Assembly (NCBI GenBank): GCA_905233445.1
Contig: CAJOEP010000007.1
Location: 64,525 to 128,524, forward strand
Direction: 5' to 3'
DNA: 64,000 nucleotides
From: an uncultured Bacteroidales bacterium
GTDB lineage: Bacteria; Bacteroidota; Bacteroidia; Bacteroidales; F082
The position numbers and the translations under genes were made by a program. Shown in pieces: positions 1 through 9,590 of the stretch. Under the pieces are notes generated by a model. The model saw nothing but the letters and a program-made list of their open reading frames with translations, was not told the origin of the DNA and ran no database searches. The stretch's first letter is position 1, and each line of letters starts with the position of its first letter.

Positions 1-267
1 TGCGGTCTGCATTATAAGCTTTGTCTTTGCAGCAAATGGTGGCAACTGACCTTCGTTGTACGACATGGCCTTCTTTGGAAAAGTCTTTTCATATTCATCG
101 AAATCCTCCGGATTTTCATCAGCCACAAAATATCCTTTCGGCGGACAATAAGTGCCTTCGCGGTCGCCCCAATAGCCTGGAATCAGCTCTTGCGCAAGGA
201 AGAACGGCACCTCGTCGTCCTTCGGCATCTCGCGGTAATCTTCAGGTTGTTCCAAACGGATATTCAT
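1..267 (-). CDS. Shortened GNAT-like N-acetyltransferase, runs off the left edge
   Basis: An open frame of 89 codons starts with ATG at 267 and is still open at base 1. It begins MNIRLEQPEDYRE, the usual opening of YhbS-type GNAT acetyltransferases. It then passes directly to MPKDDEVPFFLAQELIPGYW and a segment ending DEYEKTFPKKA, which resembles the C-terminal part of the same family. The roughly 100-residue core with the acetyl-CoA site that I would expect between them is absent, and the frame is kept. It follows the PPOX gene by 45 bases on the same strand and is probably the last gene of that cluster. My reading is an internally deleted, probably inactive acetyltransferase. The family match is from memory, and what follows the left edge is unknown. 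Confidence 0.55.
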   Translation of the reverse strand, partial: MNIRLEQPEDYREMPKDDEVPFFLAQELIPGYWGDREGTYCPPKGYFVADENPEDFDEYEKTFPKKAMSYNEGQLPPFAAKTKLIMQTA

Positions 268-312
268 TTCTTCTTCCTTATTTCTTATTGTATAGTAATC
301 AATTTGCATCCC

Positions 313-1044
313 TTAAAGAACAAAACTGCGGGGATAGAAATCGCTATAGAAACGGCCATCTGTGGCAGTGAATTTCAGAACGCAATAGTTAGGGTCGGTG
401 ACGCCGCCAGAATAGTACTGCTCGTCGCCCTCGTGCCATATCATTTCCTTACTTTTGGCATCGGTAAGAACCTCCATCGTGCCTCGAAGCATCATGCCTT
501 TGAAGCCTTTTTCATCGCAGAAATATATGCTAGCCTTCGGATTTGCTTTGTAATGAGCAACACGCAACGAGAAAGTGTTGGTAGTGAAATAAAACACCTT
601 AACGCCTTCATGGACTCTCGGCGCCAGCATCGCCTTTGTGCAAGGATATCCTTCTTCATCAACCGAAGAAATATACGCCACAGGCAACGTGTCTGCCATC
701 TTGGCAATAAGCTCCTTAACGCCAGCCAAAGCTGGGTTTTCAGGCATTTTATCGTCAGAAATAGTTAATTCTTTGCGCCAACGTTTCAGATGCGGGAAAT
801 ACATCTTCATCTGGCCAATGTATTCTTCTTTGGTGATCGGCTGCGGTAATCCTTTATTGACCTCATCGACAAACTGCGCGCAGAATTCAATCATCTGGTC
901 CATAGTGCAGTCGTTGGTAAATTTGCCGTCTTTGTAGCAATACATGCAGTAATCCTCATTCTTGCTGCCGTCGGCATTTGTGCCTAAAACATGTTCATTC
1001 AGAGGCATTCCGCAGCTCTGACAAAATCTCATTTCTTGTTCCAT
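313..1044 (-). CDS. Zinc-ribbon / pyridoxamine 5'-phosphate oxidase-like (PPOX) protein
   Basis: A 243-residue two-domain protein. Residues 1-85 form a putative zinc ribbon with two Cys pairs (C8/C11 and C33/C36), the type annotated as zinc ribbon in Bacteroidota and Firmicutes. Residues 100-240 are a split-barrel flavin-binding PPOX-like domain (VAYISSVDEEGYPCTKAML near its start). Members of this superfamily bind FMN or F420 and carry out varied oxidoreductase reactions; the substrate here cannot be read from sequence. A second Met at residue 5 could be the start. It lies 8 bases after the acyltransferase gene and 45 before the shortened GNAT gene, so a single transcript is likely. There is no signal peptide, so it is cytoplasmic. 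Confidence 0.8.
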   Translation of the reverse strand: MEQEMRFCQSCGMPLNEHVLGTNADGSKNEDYCMYCYKDGKFTNDCTMDQMIEFCAQFVDEVNKGLPQPITKEEYIGQMKMYFPHLKRWRKELTISDDKMPENPALAGVKELIAKMADTLPVAYISSVDEEGYPCTKAMLAPRVHEGVKVFYFTTNTFSLRVAHYKANPKASIYFCDEKGFKGMMLRGTMEVLTDAKSKEMIWHEGDEQYYSGGVTDPNYCVLKFTATDGRFYSDFYPRSFVL

Positions 1045-1052
1045 ATTTTAAT

Positions 1053-2165
1053 TTATTTATTTTTCTTTTCTCCGAAAACACACCATCTTACAAATGGAAT
1101 TCTTCTCAAACCTTCATAAAGCAATGGCGAAATCGTGAACACCGCGACCGTCAGGATGAGATACATCGCAAATGGAGGCAACTGCTCTCTCATGTTGAAA
1201 TACATATATGAACCGACGCTTGCAATCACCAGATAATGAACGATGTAGAGACCGAAACTCGACTTTGTCATGTAGCCGGCGAACTTGCCAGTGTAATCGA
1301 ATTTTGCCTTGAACCAGCCCATCATCGCAAGGCACATCAGCCAGCCGTAGAGGTTGTTGAGCGGACTTCCGAGATATCTAGGCGTGGTGTTGTCTTGTCC
1401 AAAAGTGGTGAAAATCAAAGCAGAACCTGCAATGACGGCGAATACCATCATCGGAATCCGGAATTTTGCAAGTGTTTCCTGGACTTTGTCGTGAGAAAAC
1501 ACGAAATATCCCATCAGGAAAGGCAATAGATAGAAAAATGGCTTGTAAAGATTATAAAGTCCATCAAAAGATTCTGCACGAGGATGCATTATGAGGGTTT
1601 TCTCTCCCAACCAAAATAGTACTCCCAGCAAAACTATTACTACCATGTTTGCCCTTCCACACAAATCGTAAAACCTATCTTTACCATCAATAGCTCTTAT
1701 AATCAGCAGCACAATTCCCAGCACCCACAGCATCTGGATGAACCAAAGCGGTCCAATGCCGCTAAAAGCGCACATGATATACTTGGCAGGCCCTGGTGCA
1801 TTTGCGAGCACATCGCCCCTTTCAGCCACCAAGGTATTGAAATAACCTGTCATCCACTGAAACACGAACAAACCGATGGTCGCAGGCACTAAAAGTTTTC
1901 TTGTTCTCAACTTAAACCATTGACCTGCAGAAGTTTTTTCCAACGAATAACGCGAGCTGATACCAGCCAGCAAAAACAACAGCGGCATAAACCACGGATA
2001 CAAAATGTACATCAGCACATCCTGGTACTGCGGATTTGTAGCAAAATCGCCGAAGCCGCCCACGCCACCGAAAACGCCTTTGTTGTTGTAGAAATAAACC
2101 ACATGGTAAAGCAGCACCGATAGCACTGTCACCCAACGCAAATTGTCAATCCAATGTTTTCTCAT
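1053..2165 (-). CDS. Acyltransferase family 3 integral membrane protein
   Basis: A 370-residue protein with about ten hydrophobic segments spread over its whole length. It opens with DNLRWVTVLSVLLYHV, the family-3 acyltransferase signature with an early conserved His (H21). Relatives (OafA, NodX and OpgC types) transfer acetyl or other short acyl groups to sugars of lipopolysaccharide, exopolysaccharide or glucans from the inner membrane. It has no extra C-terminal SGNH domain. It starts two bases after the M28 peptidase gene ends, and the PPOX gene follows after 8 bases, which points to one operon. The target sugar is not evident. Confidence 0.85.
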   Translation of the reverse strand: MRKHWIDNLRWVTVLSVLLYHVVYFYNNKGVFGGVGGFGDFATNPQYQDVLMYILYPWFMPLLFLLAGISSRYSLEKTSAGQWFKLRTRKLLVPATIGLFVFQWMTGYFNTLVAERGDVLANAPGPAKYIMCAFSGIGPLWFIQMLWVLGIVLLIIRAIDGKDRFYDLCGRANMVVIVLLGVLFWLGEKTLIMHPRAESFDGLYNLYKPFFYLLPFLMGYFVFSHDKVQETLAKFRIPMMVFAVIAGSALIFTTFGQDNTTPRYLGSPLNNLYGWLMCLAMMGWFKAKFDYTGKFAGYMTKSSFGLYIVHYLVIASVGSYMYFNMREQLPPFAMYLILTVAVFTISPLLYEGLRRIPFVRWCVFGEKKNK

Positions 2166-2167
2166 AA

Positions 2168-3430
2168 TTAATATCTCTCGACAAAATCGGTAATCAGCTT
2201 GAAAATCGGCTCGTAAGTCACGAAGATAGCGCTGTCGTAGGTGTCGTAAATCGTGTGATAATACTTGAAAGCGTCGCCTTCCTCATTCTCAAACAGCATA
2301 CATGGCACATGACGCTCAGCAAACGGATAGTGGTCGCTGTTTGCAGCCAACTCGCCCCTATTCAAAGCCTCAAAATAGTGTTTCTCGCCATTGATATCCT
2401 CAAGCAAAGCGAATCCGCGGTTACCTTCGTCGCTGACTTCACAATACTGCACTGGGTTGTTGTCGCCGATCATATCGATATTGAACAGATATTTGATTTG
2501 CTCGAGCGGCACCGTCGGGTTATCGACATAATACATCGAACCGTTCAGACCCGAGTCTTCACCAGAAAATGCGATGAAATACATATCGTATTCAGGCTTA
2601 TTCTTGGCGTAATATTCTGCCAAAGTGACAATTGTCGCAGTTCCTGAAGCATTGTCGTTAGCTCCCGGATAATACACGTCTCTTCCGAGGTTTCCGAGGT
2701 GGTCGTAATGCGCCGTAAACACGAAGCAGCTGTCATGTTTCTCGCCGTTAACCTTCGCAATCACGTTGAAAAGCTCGTAGTTTTCTAAAAACTCGTTGTC
2801 GACATCCAACTTCACTTTCTGAACGCCTTCGATGGCTTCCGGAGTGATCCAAACGATAGGTTTGCCCATAACTTTACTTCCATAAGCCTTGTAAAACTTA
2901 ATCGGCGAGGTCCATGTCTGAATAAAACCTCCAACCGAAGAGTCTTTTTTATGCAACGGTCTGAATTCCGGATGGTTATACATAAACCAGAAGTCGCACA
3001 CCACGAGGCAGCCGTCGTATTCAGGCTTCGCCAGATCGGCATACATCTTTTCGGCATCGAAATTCAACGTATCGACATGATACACAGTGAATTCGCCATG
3101 CACGCCCGGAGAATACTCTCTCATCGTGAAGTCAACTCCTGGAGTGAGCGGTTTGCCGTCGGCCCACATCTCCATATTGCCACAGAAGGTGTTTATGTCG
3201 ATTTTGAACGGCTGGCAAACAACTTCATCGACGCCGACGTTGTTAAATTCCTGCTCAATATATTTTCCAGCCATGTTTGCGCCGTCACGGGCATATCCTC
3301 TACCCTGATATTTCTCAGAGCTAAGTTCCTTTACAATCTCTTTGTAATGCTTTAAATTTGGTCCTTTAGGAGACGATGTGCACGCCACCAACAACACCAT
3401 TGCCACTAATAAAAGTGATATTTTTTTCAT
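2168..3430 (-). CDS. M28 family zinc aminopeptidase-like lipoprotein
   Basis: A 420-residue lipoprotein precursor: MKKISLLLVAMVLLVACTSS gives a lipobox with Cys17, so it should be exported and lipidated. The C-terminal half has the M28 di-zinc ligand order: TAHYDHLG (His), GANDNASG (bridging Asp), FSGEDSGL (catalytic and ligand Glu), NIDMIGD (Asp) and SDHYPF (His). The first half (about residues 80-190) is likely an inserted apical/PA-like domain. Families of this kind release N-terminal amino acids from peptides, fitting a peptide-using periplasmic or surface enzyme. It is first in a leftward cluster with an acyltransferase and a PPOX protein. A palindromic repeat lies in the 90 bases upstream. 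Confidence 0.88.
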   Translation of the reverse strand: MKKISLLLVAMVLLVACTSSPKGPNLKHYKEIVKELSSEKYQGRGYARDGANMAGKYIEQEFNNVGVDEVVCQPFKIDINTFCGNMEMWADGKPLTPGVDFTMREYSPGVHGEFTVYHVDTLNFDAEKMYADLAKPEYDGCLVVCDFWFMYNHPEFRPLHKKDSSVGGFIQTWTSPIKFYKAYGSKVMGKPIVWITPEAIEGVQKVKLDVDNEFLENYELFNVIAKVNGEKHDSCFVFTAHYDHLGNLGRDVYYPGANDNASGTATIVTLAEYYAKNKPEYDMYFIAFSGEDSGLNGSMYYVDNPTVPLEQIKYLFNIDMIGDNNPVQYCEVSDEGNRGFALLEDINGEKHYFEALNRGELAANSDHYPFAERHVPCMLFENEEGDAFKYYHTIYDTYDSAIFVTYEPIFKLITDFVERY

Positions 3431-3459
3431 ATTTAATTGGTTTTCATCATTAAAAATGA

Positions 3460-3488
3460 GTAGAGACGCCTTATCATGACGTCCCTAC
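3460..3488. repeat. Dispersed palindromic element, copy a
   Basis: Outer arms GTAGAGACG and CGTCCCTAC pair with one G-T wobble around a poorly matched centre. It lies between the M28 gene and atpK. The same arms recur throughout the window (9576, 31826, 34231, 34416, 34478, 35054, 40176, 51786, 56915, 57134). Confidence 0.75.
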
Positions 3489-3520
3489 ATTCTGTCTTCT
3501 TTCTTATTTCTAAAAAGAAA

Positions 3521-3961
<441 letters not shown>

Positions 3962-4020
3962 TTAAATTTAACACTTTATTTTTTAACATTAATTCTCATT
4001 AATCTACCATTAATTATTCA

Positions 4021-5799
4021 TTAGTTTTTTAATGGGTTATATTTCCTTCCGGATCCTTCATAGCCGGAATTCTTGAAGAATTCAAGGAAATTAAGACGAA
4101 GCGGGTGCACGAAGGCACCGAGCACGCACATTGCGACGTTCAGTGTGTGCCCCACCACCACGATGAGGACGAAGGCTATCCATCCCGCTCCCCCGTCGCC
4201 AAGTGCTTGAAGACCAATGGCATTGAACGCCTCACCGAGCTTAGCTCCAGCCAAACCGAGAGCGTACAGACGGAGGTAGCTCAACACGTCGCCCAATAAT
4301 CCGGTGGCGGTGTTGTATGTTTCCCACAATCCTGAGCCGAAGTTCATCAACGGGTTACGATGCAGGTCGTTGAGGAAGAAGATGCCCAATGCCGAAAGGA
4401 TACCGATTATGATGATAATCCATTTGGTCACTGCAGAATCCATCACACCCATGAGTGCGAGGCCGCCCACGATGACGCCGCCCACGATGAGTAGTGTCCA
4501 GCCCCAGGTGCCAAGAGAATTGGCGAAACCTTTGACTTTTGTGGATTGATATGTCTTCACAACCATTGCCAAACAGATGTGCACTATACCGACCAACAGA
4601 GCCAGCACCATAGTGCCGTCATAACCTGCTATCTGCGCCGGAAGCATACAATTCTTCACCACATCAGGCAACCAGCTCAATGTGAGCATATCAACCGAGA
4701 AGAAGGTATGGAACAGCAATCCGATAACCGTGGTCGCGATACCCAAAGTGATGCCTAGCGGTGCAATATTGCCCAACACTTTCTTCAAAGCCAAGCTTGC
4801 ACCGATGAGCACCAAACCGTAGCCGGCGTCGCCCATGCAGAATGCGAAGAACAGCATGAAGAAGATTGAGATAAACACCGTCGGGTCGAACTCATCGTAT
4901 TTCGGACGGCCGTACATGTCGGTAAGCATTTCAAACATCGAGACGAACTTGTTGTTTCTCAACTTGATAGGCGGATTGTCATCCACTTTTGCTTTGTCAT
5001 CAAGATAGAGGATTTCGTCCTTATCAAGCATCGCTTTCAGTTCCGCTTCTTTTTCAGCTGGAGCAAATCCCTCAAGCACCGTGATGTAATCCTCTGCCGC
5101 CTTCGTTCCCGAGACATGTGCCAGATGCAAATCGAGTTTCGAAATAGTCCTGTCGAGCTCTGTCTGAATGTCTTTTTCATGACATTTCAGTTCTGAAAGA
5201 TGACGCTCTTTTTTCTCAATTTCATATCTTAAAGCGTCGATTTTCTTCTCGATAGTCGAAGCATCGCTATCAGGAGCCGGCATTTCCTTCAACGGGAATT
5301 CGTAGTTTTCATCATCAGAAACGACCACAAAATAAGTGTTCGTGCCGTCATTTGAAATCTCGCTCAAAGCGTATTTTTCTGTCCATTCAGGATTGAAATT
5401 GGAAGCTTTTACCTTGTAAAAATGCAGTTTCAACCCTTGTTCCTCGAGTTTCTTGAAGTTTTTGACGTCGAACTGGCCCCATGGCATACGCTCCTCCCAT
5501 TCTTTCGCGAGCTGAGTCACTTGCGCCTCAGCAGCATCCCTCTCGTTTATGGTCTCGATGACGTTGGAAGCGAGGTCGCCATAGACTTTTTCGGCAAACT
5601 CGGCAGGTTGTACATCCTTCAGCAATGACAAGGCTTTACGGAAGGTTCCAGCCTTCGACGACAAATATTCCGACTTCTCATCAACAGGTTTGGTCGAGCG
5701 GGTGATGTCCATCACGCCCACGCCCTGCAACTTCTTGAGGAAATCCTCGACATCACCGCTAAGGAGAATGAAGTTATATTTCGTCATTTCAGTTACCAT
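4021..5799 (-). CDS. atpI: V-type ATP synthase subunit I (stator a-subunit)
   Basis: About 593 residues from the chosen start MVTEMTKYNF. An ATG four codons upstream is possible, but the start at 5799 has a strong purine-rich GGAGGAGGAAGAGT stretch just ahead of it, unusual in this otherwise Shine-Dalgarno-poor window. The first half is soluble and charged with coiled-coil stretches (about residues 60-240). The second half has seven to eight membrane helices, ending in GDVLSYLRLYALGLAGAKLG, which carries the conserved essential Arg facing the proteolipid ring. It overlaps the end of subunit D by 11 bases, which suggests translational coupling. It forms the ion half-channels and the peripheral stator attachment. 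Confidence 0.93.
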   Translation of the reverse strand: MVTEMTKYNFILLSGDVEDFLKKLQGVGVMDITRSTKPVDEKSEYLSSKAGTFRKALSLLKDVQPAEFAEKVYGDLASNVIETINERDAAEAQVTQLAKEWEERMPWGQFDVKNFKKLEEQGLKLHFYKVKASNFNPEWTEKYALSEISNDGTNTYFVVVSDDENYEFPLKEMPAPDSDASTIEKKIDALRYEIEKKERHLSELKCHEKDIQTELDRTISKLDLHLAHVSGTKAAEDYITVLEGFAPAEKEAELKAMLDKDEILYLDDKAKVDDNPPIKLRNNKFVSMFEMLTDMYGRPKYDEFDPTVFISIFFMLFFAFCMGDAGYGLVLIGASLALKKVLGNIAPLGITLGIATTVIGLLFHTFFSVDMLTLSWLPDVVKNCMLPAQIAGYDGTMVLALLVGIVHICLAMVVKTYQSTKVKGFANSLGTWGWTLLIVGGVIVGGLALMGVMDSAVTKWIIIIIGILSALGIFFLNDLHRNPLMNFGSGLWETYNTATGLLGDVLSYLRLYALGLAGAKLGEAFNAIGLQALGDGGAGWIAFVLIVVVGHTLNVAMCVLGAFVHPLRLNFLEFFKNSGYEGSGRKYNPLKN

Positions 5800-6400
5800 A
5801 CTCTTCCTCCTCCTCAAGGATGTGTTTGTTTTTCACAATTTTCTGGGATGCCTTGTCAAGGTTCTCCGCGTCTTCCATGTATCGTTTTATCTTTCTGATG
5901 GCTTCGTTATAGCCAGGAATCTGCACCTTTTCATAAAGATTGACTTTTTGTGTGGTTTTCTTACGCTGGTAGTCTAGCACGCGGCTCACCTCAACCCACA
6001 CCTCCGACTCGATACCAAGCTGTGCAAGGTTTTTCAGGATCTGGACACCGTCGGCATACCACATCGGCTTGGTGAAGAGATTGATGTCTTTCACTTCGTA
6101 AAGCACCTCTTCCAATGCCGGCACCGGCACACCCGCCACCTTCACAGTCTTCAGTTTAACATCGGTCACAGAAATCAGACCTGGCTCAAATTCATTCCAA
6201 AGCCGGGCCATGTACTCATACGATTTGAGCTCGGCCTCCAGTTGTGCGACAAGGCTCTCCGAACGCTTCTTGGCTTTCTTCACCTCAAGGCGTAACGCAC
6301 TCTCTTTGCTTTTTAACGTCGGCAAAGCGCGTGTTCGGGTCTTGAGCTGCTTGTTCAGCTCGTTCAGCGAAGTCTTGTTATATTGGAATTTAATCGCCAT
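5789..6400 (-). CDS. atpD: V-type ATP synthase subunit D (central shaft)
   Basis: A 203-residue, highly helical protein with long heptad-like N- and C-terminal segments (for example residues 10-60, KQLKTRTRALPTLKSKESAL) typical of the antiparallel coiled-coil rotor shaft of A/V-type ATPases. The length matches the family. It sits between subunit B (36 bases upstream) and subunit I (overlapping by 11 bases), the standard order. Its start is preceded by an AT-rich tract of a type that recurs between genes here. Confidence 0.92.
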   Translation of the reverse strand: MAIKFQYNKTSLNELNKQLKTRTRALPTLKSKESALRLEVKKAKKRSESLVAQLEAELKSYEYMARLWNEFEPGLISVTDVKLKTVKVAGVPVPALEEVLYEVKDINLFTKPMWYADGVQILKNLAQLGIESEVWVEVSRVLDYQRKKTTQKVNLYEKVQIPGYNEAIRKIKRYMEDAENLDKASQKIVKNKHILEEEEEYGN

Positions 6401-6436
6401 TTTTAATTCAAAGATTTAAAATTTAAAAATTCAAAA

Positions 6437-7765
6437 TTATTTATCAACAGCTTTCCAATACTTTTCAATAAGTTTTTCCTTAAGACCTGTTTCGGCTTTG
6501 GTGAAATATTTGCCGAAGAGCTCCCAGGCGGTGTCGAGCATCTCGGTAATCGGGATGTTGACGTCGATGGCGAGCAGTCTTGTGGCGTATTCCTTAGCAT
6601 AATCGAGGCAGCGGAGGTCGTAGTCGCTCAAGTCGAAACCGTTTTCCAGCTTGGTTTTGGCATTGGCGGCATCGGCGTAGAGACGAACGGAAGTGTTCAT
6701 CACGGCGCTGTGATCCTCGCGGGTCTTCTTGTTCTGAACATGCTGTTTCAAACGTGACAACGAGCGGAACGGGTCAATGATAACCTTGCCGGAATCGGCA
6801 TCTGCACGTAGGAACAGCTGTCCCTCGGTGATATAGCCTGTGTTATCCGGGATAGCGTGTGTGATATCGCCGTCGTTCAAGGTGGTAACAGCGATGATGG
6901 TGATTGATCCGCCATCAGGAAGCTGCACCGCTTTCTCGTAAATCTTCGCCAAGTCTGAATAGAGCGAGCCAGGCATTGAGTCCTTCGAAGGAATCTGGTC
7001 CATACGGTTCGAAACGATACTCAGAGCGTCGGCGTAAAGCGTCATATCTGTAAGAAGCACAAGCACTTTCTCGTTTTTGTCGACAGCGAAATACTCCGCA
7101 GCCGTCAGTGCCATGTCAGGGATAAGCAATCGCTCGACAGGCGGCTGGTCGGTAGTATTCACAAAGCTGATGATTTTATGCAAAGCGCCGGCACTCTCAA
7201 ATTCGTTTTTAAAGAACAGATAATCGTCGTTGGATAGACCCATACCGCCGAGGATGATCTTATCGACATCGGCGCGGAGGGCCACCATGCTCATCACCTT
7301 GTTATATGGCTGGTCAGGATCGGCGAAGAAAGGAATCTTCTGTCCGGAGACCAATGTGTTGTTCAAGTCGATGCCAGCGATACCCGTAGGAATCAGCTCT
7401 GAAGGCATACGGCGTTTGTAAGGGTTCACTGAAGGACCGCCGATCTGGCGTTTCTCGCCTTCCACTGCCGGACCGCCGTCGATAGGCTCGCCGTAAGCGT
7501 TGAAGAAACGTCCCGCGAGGTCGTCACTAACGTTCAAGGTCGGAGGCTCGCCAAAGAATGTCACTTCAGCATTCGTCGGGATGTCTTCCGTGCCACCGAA
7601 CACCTGCAAAGTCACGGTCTTGTCTTTAATCTTCACAACCTGTGCCAAACGACCTGCCACGATAGCAAGCTCATCGTTGGCAACTCCTTGAGCCTCAAGT
7701 GATACTGTGGCCTTTGTAATAGCGGTCAGCTTAGTATATATGCGTTGAAAAGCTTTCTCACTCAT
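6437..7765 (-). CDS. atpB: V-type ATP synthase subunit B (regulatory)
   Basis: A 442-residue non-catalytic nucleotide-binding-type subunit. It starts with a beta-barrel domain (about 1-80) and has a central RecA-like fold without a canonical Walker A. Family motifs seen include GRFFNAYGEPIDGGP, SELIPTGIAGIDLNNTLVSG and MDQIPSKDSMPGSLYSDLAKIYE. It alternates with subunit A in the A3B3 head. The start overlaps the end of subunit A by 8 bases. The length is typical. Confidence 0.94.
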   Translation of the reverse strand: MSEKAFQRIYTKLTAITKATVSLEAQGVANDELAIVAGRLAQVVKIKDKTVTLQVFGGTEDIPTNAEVTFFGEPPTLNVSDDLAGRFFNAYGEPIDGGPAVEGEKRQIGGPSVNPYKRRMPSELIPTGIAGIDLNNTLVSGQKIPFFADPDQPYNKVMSMVALRADVDKIILGGMGLSNDDYLFFKNEFESAGALHKIISFVNTTDQPPVERLLIPDMALTAAEYFAVDKNEKVLVLLTDMTLYADALSIVSNRMDQIPSKDSMPGSLYSDLAKIYEKAVQLPDGGSITIIAVTTLNDGDITHAIPDNTGYITEGQLFLRADADSGKVIIDPFRSLSRLKQHVQNKKTREDHSAVMNTSVRLYADAANAKTKLENGFDLSDYDLRCLDYAKEYATRLLAIDVNIPITEMLDTAWELFGKYFTKAETGLKEKLIEKYWKAVDK

Positions 7766-9503
7766 GTTTAAGTTCCTCCTTTAACTGTCCAAGGTATTTT
7801 TCAAATTGCTCTGACTTATATTCCGAATAGTTCATCTGACGGCAAATGTTTATCAAGCCTTTAAAATAAGCGGTGCATTCTTCAAAATTATTGAATTTGA
7901 ATGACTTATCACATATTTCAAGAATCAAGTCAAGCATAAACTTCTGACGCTCCAATGGTGAGCAGCCGTCGATGTCGTCGAACGCATCCTGTTGCAAAAT
8001 CACAAAATCGACGAGTTCCGACTTCCAATATTGCTCATGGTATAACATCGGCACGCCGTCGTCGCCCAAAATATTGATCTGCTCGTAAGCGTCTTTACCT
8101 TTTCTAATAATATATTTCGTCTTCGTGACTTTATCGACCCAGCCTTTTTCAATCTTATTGTCGAGATATTCAATAATCTCAGGATATTCAAGATATTTTG
8201 AATAAGAATCGACAGGGTCAACAGCCGGATAACGTTTCTTATCGGCTCGGTTCTGCGAAAGTCCGTAGAAACAACGTGCAGCTTTCTTAGTCGATTCAGT
8301 GACAGGCTCCTTCAAGTTACCGCCGGCAGGCGACACCGTTCCGATGAATGTGATTGAGCCCGACTGGCCGTTGTTCAGTTTCACGTAACCAGCTCTAGCA
8401 TAGAAGTTGGAGATGATTGCCGAGAGGTCAACTGGGAAGCCGTCCTGACCTGGAAGCTCTTCCAGACGGTTACTCATCTCACGCAATGCCTGAGCCCAAC
8501 GTGATGTTGAGTCAGCGAGGAGCAACACCTTCATTCCCATGGCGCGGTAGTATTCGCCGAGGGTCATAGCGGTGTACACTGAAGCCTCACGGGCAGCCAC
8601 CGGCATGTTTGAAGTGTTGCAGATGATGATGGTACGCTCCATCAAGCTGCGGCCAGTGTGTTTATCTTTGAGTTCCGGGAACTCGGTGAAGATCTCCACC
8701 ACCTCGTTAGCACGCTCGCCGCATGCCGCCATGATGATGACGTCGGCGTCTGCCTGTTCCGCCAAGGCATGCTGAAGCACTGTCTTGCCGCATCCGAAAG
8801 GTCCCGGGATGAAGCCCGTGCCGCCTTCCGCGATAGGATTCAGAGTGTCGATGGTACGAACACCTGTCTCCATCACCTTGAACGGACGCGGTTTCTCGAC
8901 GTAGCCGCCCACAGCAACCTTCACCGGCCATTTCTGTGTCATCGTGACGTTCACGTCTTCGCCGTCGGCGTTTGTCAACACCGCGATGGTGTCTGTAATC
9001 TTGTATTGACCGGCTTCAGCCACTTTTTTCACGGTGTAAGTGCCCTCAAACGAAAACGGCACCATTATTTTATGAGGCAGCCAGCCTTCTTTGACCTCAC
9101 CCAGCCAGTCGGCGGCGATGACTTGGTCGCCAGACTTCGCTAAAGGCGTAAAGTCCCAAAGTTTTTCTTCATCCAAGGCTTTGGTGTATTCACCACGTTT
9201 CAGAAACACCCCTTCCATTGTGGCAAGGTTGTTCTGCAAGCCATCGAAATTACTCGAAAGCAGACCAGGTCCGAGTGTCACCTCAAGCATATAGCCTTGG
9301 AACTCCACCGCGTCGCCGATTTGCAGTCCGCGGGTGCTTTCGAACACCTGCACTGAGGCCTTGTTGCCGTTCACCTTGATGACCTCCGCCATCAGCTTGA
9401 CGCCGTTAAGGTCGATGAAGCAGATCTCATTCTGCGCCACAGGGCCATTCACCTCCACGGTGACCAGGTTTGCTATGATTCCTGTAACTTTTCCTGTTGT
9501 CAT
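7758..9503 (-). CDS. atpA: V-type ATP synthase subunit A (catalytic)
   Basis: A 581-residue catalytic subunit. The Walker A P-loop GPFGCGKT is at residues 234-241, the catalytic GERANEVVEI segment follows, and the switch region LADSTSRWAQALREMSNRLEELPGQ is intact. The A-type 'non-homologous' insertion occupies roughly residues 110-200. It hydrolyses or makes ATP in the soluble head. The 77 bases separating it from DUF2764 carry a palindromic repeat (9535-9563), the only sizeable spacer of the operon apart from those around D and K. Confidence 0.95.
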   Translation of the reverse strand: MTTGKVTGIIANLVTVEVNGPVAQNEICFIDLNGVKLMAEVIKVNGNKASVQVFESTRGLQIGDAVEFQGYMLEVTLGPGLLSSNFDGLQNNLATMEGVFLKRGEYTKALDEEKLWDFTPLAKSGDQVIAADWLGEVKEGWLPHKIMVPFSFEGTYTVKKVAEAGQYKITDTIAVLTNADGEDVNVTMTQKWPVKVAVGGYVEKPRPFKVMETGVRTIDTLNPIAEGGTGFIPGPFGCGKTVLQHALAEQADADVIIMAACGERANEVVEIFTEFPELKDKHTGRSLMERTIIICNTSNMPVAAREASVYTAMTLGEYYRAMGMKVLLLADSTSRWAQALREMSNRLEELPGQDGFPVDLSAIISNFYARAGYVKLNNGQSGSITFIGTVSPAGGNLKEPVTESTKKAARCFYGLSQNRADKKRYPAVDPVDSYSKYLEYPEIIEYLDNKIEKGWVDKVTKTKYIIRKGKDAYEQINILGDDGVPMLYHEQYWKSELVDFVILQQDAFDDIDGCSPLERQKFMLDLILEICDKSFKFNNFEECTAYFKGLINICRQMNYSEYKSEQFEKYLGQLKEELKHE

Positions 9504-9534
9504 ATTATATGGTATTTTTATTTTCTTTTTAGCC

Positions 9535-9563
9535 CCCCAGGTCGCGCTTCGCTTGACCAGGGG
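9535..9563. repeat. Palindrome inside the V-ATPase operon (second palindrome type)
   Basis: Arms CCCCAGGTC and GACCAGGGG pair at 8 of 9 positions around the loop GCGCTTCGCTT. The outer sequence differs from the GTAGRGRCG family, so I treat it as a separate repeat type. It lies between the DUF2764 gene and atpA and could form a hairpin in the operon mRNA. Confidence 0.6.
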
Positions 9564-9575
9564 TAATTAATGTAT

Positions 9576-9590
9576 CGTCTCTACGAGACG
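9576..9590. repeat. Dispersed palindromic element, copy b (partial)
   Basis: CGTCTC-TAC-GAGACG hairpin. On the minus strand the sequence TCGTAGAGACGATAC has the family's outer arm, and its TAG is the stop codon of the DUF2764 gene. The distal arm is missing, so this is at best half a copy. Confidence 0.45.
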
